This document shows, in pieces, positions 6,743 to 14,560 of a stretch of DNA of 14,560 nt. A program made the position numbers and the translations under genes. The DNA lies in NCBI GenBank assembly GCA_007130025.1, contig SLTF01000067.1, positions 1 to 14,560 of the forward strand. The letters run 5' to 3'. The notes below the pieces were generated by a model. The model was not told where the DNA came from and did not search any database. It worked only from the letters and a program-made list of their open reading frames with translations. Each line of letters begins with the position of its first letter. Position 1 is the first letter of the stretch. The stretch comes from Spirochaetales bacterium (GTDB lineage Bacteria; Spirochaetota; Spirochaetia; DSM-27196; PWMO01).

Positions 6743-9700
6743 CTACAAGACTTCAACTTCCTCTTTCGGCGGATTCTCCGCTTCCAGCTGTCGTTCGCGC
6801 TCGCGAGCCTCCAGGATCTGCTGCATGTGCGCATCCAGGTCTTCCCGATTCTCATCGTAGAGCTTGATTTCCCGGTACTTGCGCATGCCGGTTCCGGCCG
6901 GGATGAGATGCCCGATAATGACGTTCTCTTTCAGACCGCGCAGGTTATCGGTTGCTCCGGAGATCGCCGCGTTGGTAAGGACCCGGGTGGTCTCCTGAAA
7001 ACTGGCCGCAGAGATGAACGAATCGATGTTCAGCGATGCTCTTGTGATACCGAGGAGAAGTGGACGACCCACGGCAGGCAGACCACCCTCACGCACCACC
7101 TTCCGGTTTTCTTCGTGGAACCGATACTTGTCCACCTGCTGACCAAAAATGAAGTTTGTGTCCCCAACCTGGAGGATCTCAACCTTGCGCATCATCTGGC
7201 GGATAATCACCCCGATGTGCTTATCGTTGATATTCACACCCTGCAGTCGGTACACTTCCTGGACTTCGTTCATCAGGAATCGCTGCAACGCATTCTCGCC
7301 AAGGATGGCGAGTACGTCGTGCGGATCGGTGTTTCCATCGCAGAGCATCTCTCCGGCACGCACCTCGTCGCCCTCACGCACAAGCAGGTGCTTGCCCATG
7401 GGAACCAGATGCTTGTACTCCTTACCCCACGGATCTTCAACAACGATGACCCGCTTGCCCTTCACAATCGGCTTGAAGTGCACGATACCGCCGATCTGTG
7501 AAAGCACCGTCCCGTTCTTTGGTCGCCGTGCTTCAAACAGCTCGCCAATGCGTGGCAGACCACCGGTGATGTCGCGCGTTTTCGCGCTTTCCTTGAGTAA
7601 CTTGGCGAGGGTTCGCCCTGCCTTGACCTTCTCTCCGTTGTCTACGCTCAGGTAGGCCGATCCCGGAAGGTAATAGACGGCAAGTTCCTTTCCGTCCACA
7701 CCTTCGATGACGATGCGCGGCTGCAGGCTTTCCAGCGTGAACTCCGTGATCTTCTTCTCGACGTTGCCGGTGTCCTCGTTTACCTCTTCTTTCAGAGTGG
7801 TTCCCTGAACGATGTCCTTAAAGCGTACAATACCCGCCGCCTCGGCGATAATTGGTTCGCTGAACGGATCGAAGAGCGCAATCGCCTCATCGGCGGCGAC
7901 AACGTCGCCCGCCTGAACCACGATTTCGGCACCGGAGCGAACCTCCAGGGTCTGATCCTGGGCGACGAGCAGCAAAAGCTGCTCCTTCTGCACGGCGTAC
8001 GCGTTGTCCGGCGCAAGGATCTCTTCCGAGCCACGTTTGATGATGGGCTGACCACGGCCAACCTTCTCACCGTCACCCGTCAGAATCTTATCCTTCTTTT
8101 CAAGCGGAAAGTCGGCGAGGATACGCGCGACCGTCACGAAACCCTTTCGAGTGAAGAGCTTGATTCCCGATTCCAGTTCGACCATGCTGCCGCGAAACGA
8201 GCGCACCAGCGTTGGATAGTGCAGACTGGTTTTGCTTTCCTCAGCCGTTCGGGTGGCAGCACCTCCAATATGAAAGGTCCGCATCGTGAGCTGGGTTCCC
8301 GGCTGCCCGATGGACTGAGCTGCGATGATTCCAACCGCCTCACCGATGTTCACGGTACGGTTGTCGGCCAGATTTCGTCCGTAGCACTTGCGACAGACGC
8401 CAAACTTGGCCTCACAGGTAAGAACGGTGCGGATCCGCACCCGCTCGATCCCCGCTTCTTCGATCATGTCGGCAAGCTCGTCGGAAATTTCTTCGTTTAC
8501 GTCAACCAGGAGCTCACCGGTGATCGGATGCTTGACCCGTTCCAGCGTAAAGCGCCCACGGATTCGGTCGGACAGCAGTTCAACGATCTCTTCGCCATCC
8601 TTGAGCGCTTCCATATTCAGACCGTTGATGGTACCGCAGTCCTCTTCGTTGATGACCACATCCTGTGCGATGTCAACCAGGCGTCGCGTGAGGTACCCGG
8701 CGTCCGCGGTCTTGAGCGCCGTGTCGGCAAGTCCTTTTCGCGCACCGTTGGTGGAGATGAAGAACTCGATAACCGAGAGCCCTTCCTTGAAGTTGGACCG
8801 GATCGGCAATTCGATGATGTCGCCCGACGGCTTTGCCATCAGACCACGCATACCGGCGAGCTGGCGGATCTGGCTGCGGCTACCGCGCGCGCCGGAGTTG
8901 GCCATCATGTAGACCGGATTGAAGCCGTTCTGGTCGTCCTTCAGGTTCTGCATCATCACGTTGGTCAGGTCTTCGTTGGTTGCGCTCCACACCTCAACCA
9001 CGCGGTTGTACCGCTCTTCGTTGGTGATGTGGCCCTGACGGTACTGCGACTGAATCGCCTCAACGTCCTTGTTGGCCTTTTCGATCATCCCCTTCTTGTC
9101 GTCGGGAATGAGGATGTCATCCAGACCGACGGTCGCGCCAAACTTCGTGGCGTACTGGAATCCCATGCGCTTGATGGCGTCGAGCATCTCTACGGTCACG
9201 TAGGGCCCAAGGTCTGAGTAGACCCGCGCAATCAGCGCGCGGAGCTCCTTGTCACCGAGCGATTCGTTGATGTAGCCCACTTGCGGTGGAAGCTCCTGGT
9301 TGAAGACGATGCGCCCTGCGCTGGTCTCCTGAACCACTCCATCGATCGGCACCTTGATGCGCGCCTGATAGTCGATTGAACGCGCGTCGATGGCGAGGAG
9401 CACCTCATCAAAGCCGGTGAAGAGCTTGCCCTCTCCCTTGGCACCGGGGCGGATGCGCGTAAGGTAGTACATGCCCAGAACCATATCCTGGGAGGGAAAC
9501 ACCACCGGCTTCCCGTTAGCCGGGTTGAGGAGGTTGCGCGAGGAGAGCATGAGGGTCCAGCACTCGATCTGGGCGGCCTGCGTCAACGGTACGTGGACGG
9601 CCATCTGGTCACCGTCGAAGTCGGCGTTGAACGCATGACAGACCAGGGGGTGCAGGCGGATCGCCTTACCACCAACCAGAACCGGTTCGAACGCCTGAAT

Positions 9701-10966
9701 TCCCAGACGGTGCAAGGTCGGCGCACGGTTCAGGAGAACCGGGTGTTCTTTGACAACCTCATCGAGAACCGCCCACACTTCGGGCGTCGCCTGTTCCACG
9801 AGGGTCTTCGCTTTCTTGATATTATAGACAACGTCCTTCTCTACCAGCTTCTTCATGATGAAGGGCTTGTAGAGCTCGAGTGCCATCTTGGTCGGCAGAC
9901 CGCACTGATGCAGTTGCAGTTCGGGTCCGACGACAATAACCGAGCGACCCGAGTAGTCCACGCGCTTTCCAAGCAGGTTCTGGCGGAACCGGCCCTGCTT
10001 TCCCTTGAGCATGTCGGAGAGAGACTTGAGGGGTCGATTGGATGCACCCTTCACCACCCGCTTCTTCTTGGAGTTGTCGAAGAGGGCGTCAACCGCCTCC
10101 TGCAGCATCCGCTTTTCGTTGCGGATGATGATGTCGGGAGCGTTGAGCGACATGAGCCGCTTCAGTCGATTGTTCCGGTTGATGACTCGGCGGTAGAGAT
10201 CGTTCAGGTCGCTGGTGGCAAAGCGTCCACCGTCAAGCTGAACCATGGGCCGCAGCTCCGGCGGAATCACCGGAATCACGTCGAGGATCATCCACTCAGG
10301 GCGGTTCCGGCTGTCACGGAAGTGTTCGACAATTTCGATGCGCTTCAAGAGCCGCTTGTCCGCCTTGATGCCCTTCTCAACCATCAGCTGACGCAGTTCC
10401 GCAGAGAGCAGATCGAGGTCGAGTCCTTCGAGCAGCGTTCGCACCGCCTCGGCGCCAATACCGGCCGAGAAGGCCATGCCGTAGCGCTCCTTGGCCTCGT
10501 TGTACTCCTCTTCGGTCAACAGGTCCATCTTGCGCAGGTCGGTATCACCGGCATCAATGACGACGTACTTCTCGTAGTAGAGAATCGAGCGAAGCGCCGC
10601 AATGGTGAGATCGAGCAGCAGCCCCATGCGCGAGGGAACCGAGCGGTAGTACCAGATGTGCGACACCGGCGACGCGAGCTCGATATGTCCCATGCGTTCG
10701 CGGCGAACCTTGAAGTGGGTGACCTCAACGCCGCAGCGATCGCAGATTACCCCCTTGTAGCGGATCGACTTGAACTTCCCGCAGTAGCACTCCCACTCTT
10801 TGGTGGTGCCGAAAATGCGCTCACAGAAGAGACCGTCTTTTTCGGGCCGCAGGGTGCGGTAGTTGATGGTCTCCGGTTTCTTGACTTCCCCGTAGCTCCA
10901 CGCGCGGATCTGGTCGGGGGAGGCAAGCTGGATCATTATACTGTCAAAGTCCTGAATATCCCTCAT
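6743..10966 (-). CDS. rpoC: DNA-directed RNA polymerase subunit beta'
   Basis: A 1407-residue beta' subunit that, with beta, forms the RNA polymerase active centre and DNA clamp. The N-terminal zinc site is Cys60, 62, 75 and 78. The catalytic magnesium loop NADFDGDQ has Asp449, 451 and 453 (codons near 9610-9622). The bridge helix spans about 727-763 (EGLSVIEFFISTNGARKGLADTALKT). The second zinc site is Cys777, 851, 858 and 861, and the trigger loop has Met895-Arg896-His899. Between the trigger-loop halves (about 905-1130) lies a large insertion like the E. coli SI3 sandwich-barrel hybrid domain, about 35 residues longer by my count. The start is ATG at 10966, seven bases after GGGAGG. The gap to rpoB is 22 bp. 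The stop is TAG. Confidence 0.99.
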   Translation of the reverse strand: MRDIQDFDSIMIQLASPDQIRAWSYGEVKKPETINYRTLRPEKDGLFCERIFGTTKEWECYCGKFKSIRYKGVICDRCGVEVTHFKVRRERMGHIELASPVSHIWYYRSVPSRMGLLLDLTIAALRSILYYEKYVVIDAGDTDLRKMDLLTEEEYNEAKERYGMAFSAGIGAEAVRTLLEGLDLDLLSAELRQLMVEKGIKADKRLLKRIEIVEHFRDSRNRPEWMILDVIPVIPPELRPMVQLDGGRFATSDLNDLYRRVINRNNRLKRLMSLNAPDIIIRNEKRMLQEAVDALFDNSKKKRVVKGASNRPLKSLSDMLKGKQGRFRQNLLGKRVDYSGRSVIVVGPELQLHQCGLPTKMALELYKPFIMKKLVEKDVVYNIKKAKTLVEQATPEVWAVLDEVVKEHPVLLNRAPTLHRLGIQAFEPVLVGGKAIRLHPLVCHAFNADFDGDQMAVHVPLTQAAQIECWTLMLSSRNLLNPANGKPVVFPSQDMVLGMYYLTRIRPGAKGEGKLFTGFDEVLLAIDARSIDYQARIKVPIDGVVQETSAGRIVFNQELPPQVGYINESLGDKELRALIARVYSDLGPYVTVEMLDAIKRMGFQYATKFGATVGLDDILIPDDKKGMIEKANKDVEAIQSQYRQGHITNEERYNRVVEVWSATNEDLTNVMMQNLKDDQNGFNPVYMMANSGARGSRSQIRQLAGMRGLMAKPSGDIIELPIRSNFKEGLSVIEFFISTNGARKGLADTALKTADAGYLTRRLVDIAQDVVINEEDCGTINGLNMEALKDGEEIVELLSDRIRGRFTLERVKHPITGELLVDVNEEISDELADMIEEAGIERVRIRTVLTCEAKFGVCRKCYGRNLADNRTVNIGEAVGIIAAQSIGQPGTQLTMRTFHIGGAATRTAEESKTSLHYPTLVRSFRGSMVELESGIKLFTRKGFVTVARILADFPLEKKDKILTGDGEKVGRGQPIIKRGSEEILAPDNAYAVQKEQLLLLVAQDQTLEVRSGAEIVVQAGDVVAADEAIALFDPFSEPIIAEAAGIVRFKDIVQGTTLKEEVNEDTGNVEKKITEFTLESLQPRIVIEGVDGKELAVYYLPGSAYLSVDNGEKVKAGRTLAKLLKESAKTRDITGGLPRIGELFEARRPKNGTVLSQIGGIVHFKPIVKGKRVIVVEDPWGKEYKHLVPMGKHLLVREGDEVRAGEMLCDGNTDPHDVLAILGENALQRFLMNEVQEVYRLQGVNINDKHIGVIIRQMMRKVEILQVGDTNFIFGQQVDKYRFHEENRKVVREGGLPAVGRPLLLGITRASLNIDSFISAASFQETTRVLTNAAISGATDNLRGLKENVIIGHLIPAGTGMRKYREIKLYDENREDLDAHMQQILEARERERQLEAENPPKEEVEVL

Positions 10967-10988
10967 CGGTTGGCCTCCCGGTCCGCTC

Positions 10989-14486
<3,498 letters not shown>

Positions 14487-14560
14487 TCTCTCACCTCCCC
14501 AGTGCCGGCGGCCGGACACAACAACCGCAGGTTACACATGAACAACGGGCTGAAAACACA
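14487..14560 (-). other. Leader or intergenic sequence upstream of rpoB
   Basis: These 74 bases contain the rpoB Shine-Dalgarno and two short inverted repeats: AACC-GCA-GGTT near 14523-14533 and CCGG-CGG-CCGG near 14505-14515. No recognisable end of rplL (L7/L12), the usual upstream neighbour, is inside the window, and I see no convincing promoter. The stretch probably belongs to the rplL-rpoB intergenic region. Confidence 0.5.
14492..14500 (-). promoter_or_regulatory. Ribosome binding site that fixes the GTG start of rpoB
   Basis: GGGGAGGTG on the minus strand ends five bases before the GTG at 14486. The earlier in-frame start at 14519 has no such site and would add eleven residues of non-conserved sequence (MSGRRHWGGER), so it is rejected. 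Confidence 0.8.

Overview
This window is a contiguous stretch of the core transcription/translation super-operon of a bacterium, probably a spirochaete. All genes are on the minus strand, so transcription runs from position 14560 towards 1. In transcription order they are rpoB, rpoC, rpsL (S12), rpsG (S7), tuf (EF-Tu), rpsJ (S10), rplC (L3), rplD (L4), rplW (L23), rplB (L2), rpsS (S19), rplV (L22), rpsC (S3) and the first codons of rplP (L16). The spirochaete assignment rests on three things. EF-Tu carries stretches I remember as close to Treponema EF-Tu. RpoB has Asn at the position of E. coli Ser531, the known natural rifampicin-resistance residue of spirochaetes. fusA is missing between rpsG and tuf. 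The moderately high G+C suggests a free-living Spirochaeta-like lineage rather than Borrelia, but this is inference without a database search.

Layout: positions 14487-14560 are the untranslated leader of rpoB. rpoB and rpoC (10989-14486 and 6743-10966) are 22 bp apart. A 100-bp gap then holds a good sigma-70-type promoter (TTGACA, 17 bp, TAGATT) for rpsL-rpsG, overlapped by an interrupted palindrome. After rpsG comes the only long non-coding stretch, 5372-5784 (413 bp), where fusA would be expected. It holds a cluster of perfect hairpins and no convincing gene. tuf follows, then a 59-bp gap with a strong 13-bp-stem hairpin just ahead of rpsJ. From rpsJ to rplP the S10 cluster is very tightly packed (gaps of 1-19 bp, one 4-bp ATGA overlap).

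The genes supply the two catalytic RNA polymerase subunits, two small-subunit proteins of the decoding centre and mRNA exit, the aminoacyl-tRNA carrier EF-Tu, and the start of the S10 ribosomal protein operon. All proteins are full length with intact key residues, and I saw no frameshift, mobile element, tRNA, CRISPR array or foreign gene. Four starts are GTG (rpoB, rplB, rpsS, rpsC). Seven of 13 stops are TAG, which is unusual for such highly expressed genes.

I find no undescribed biological system here. The points worth a second look are the natural rifampicin-resistance residue, the fusA-less junction with its structured spacer, the promoter/palindrome between rpoC and rpsL, the tuf-rpsJ hairpin and the TAG bias.
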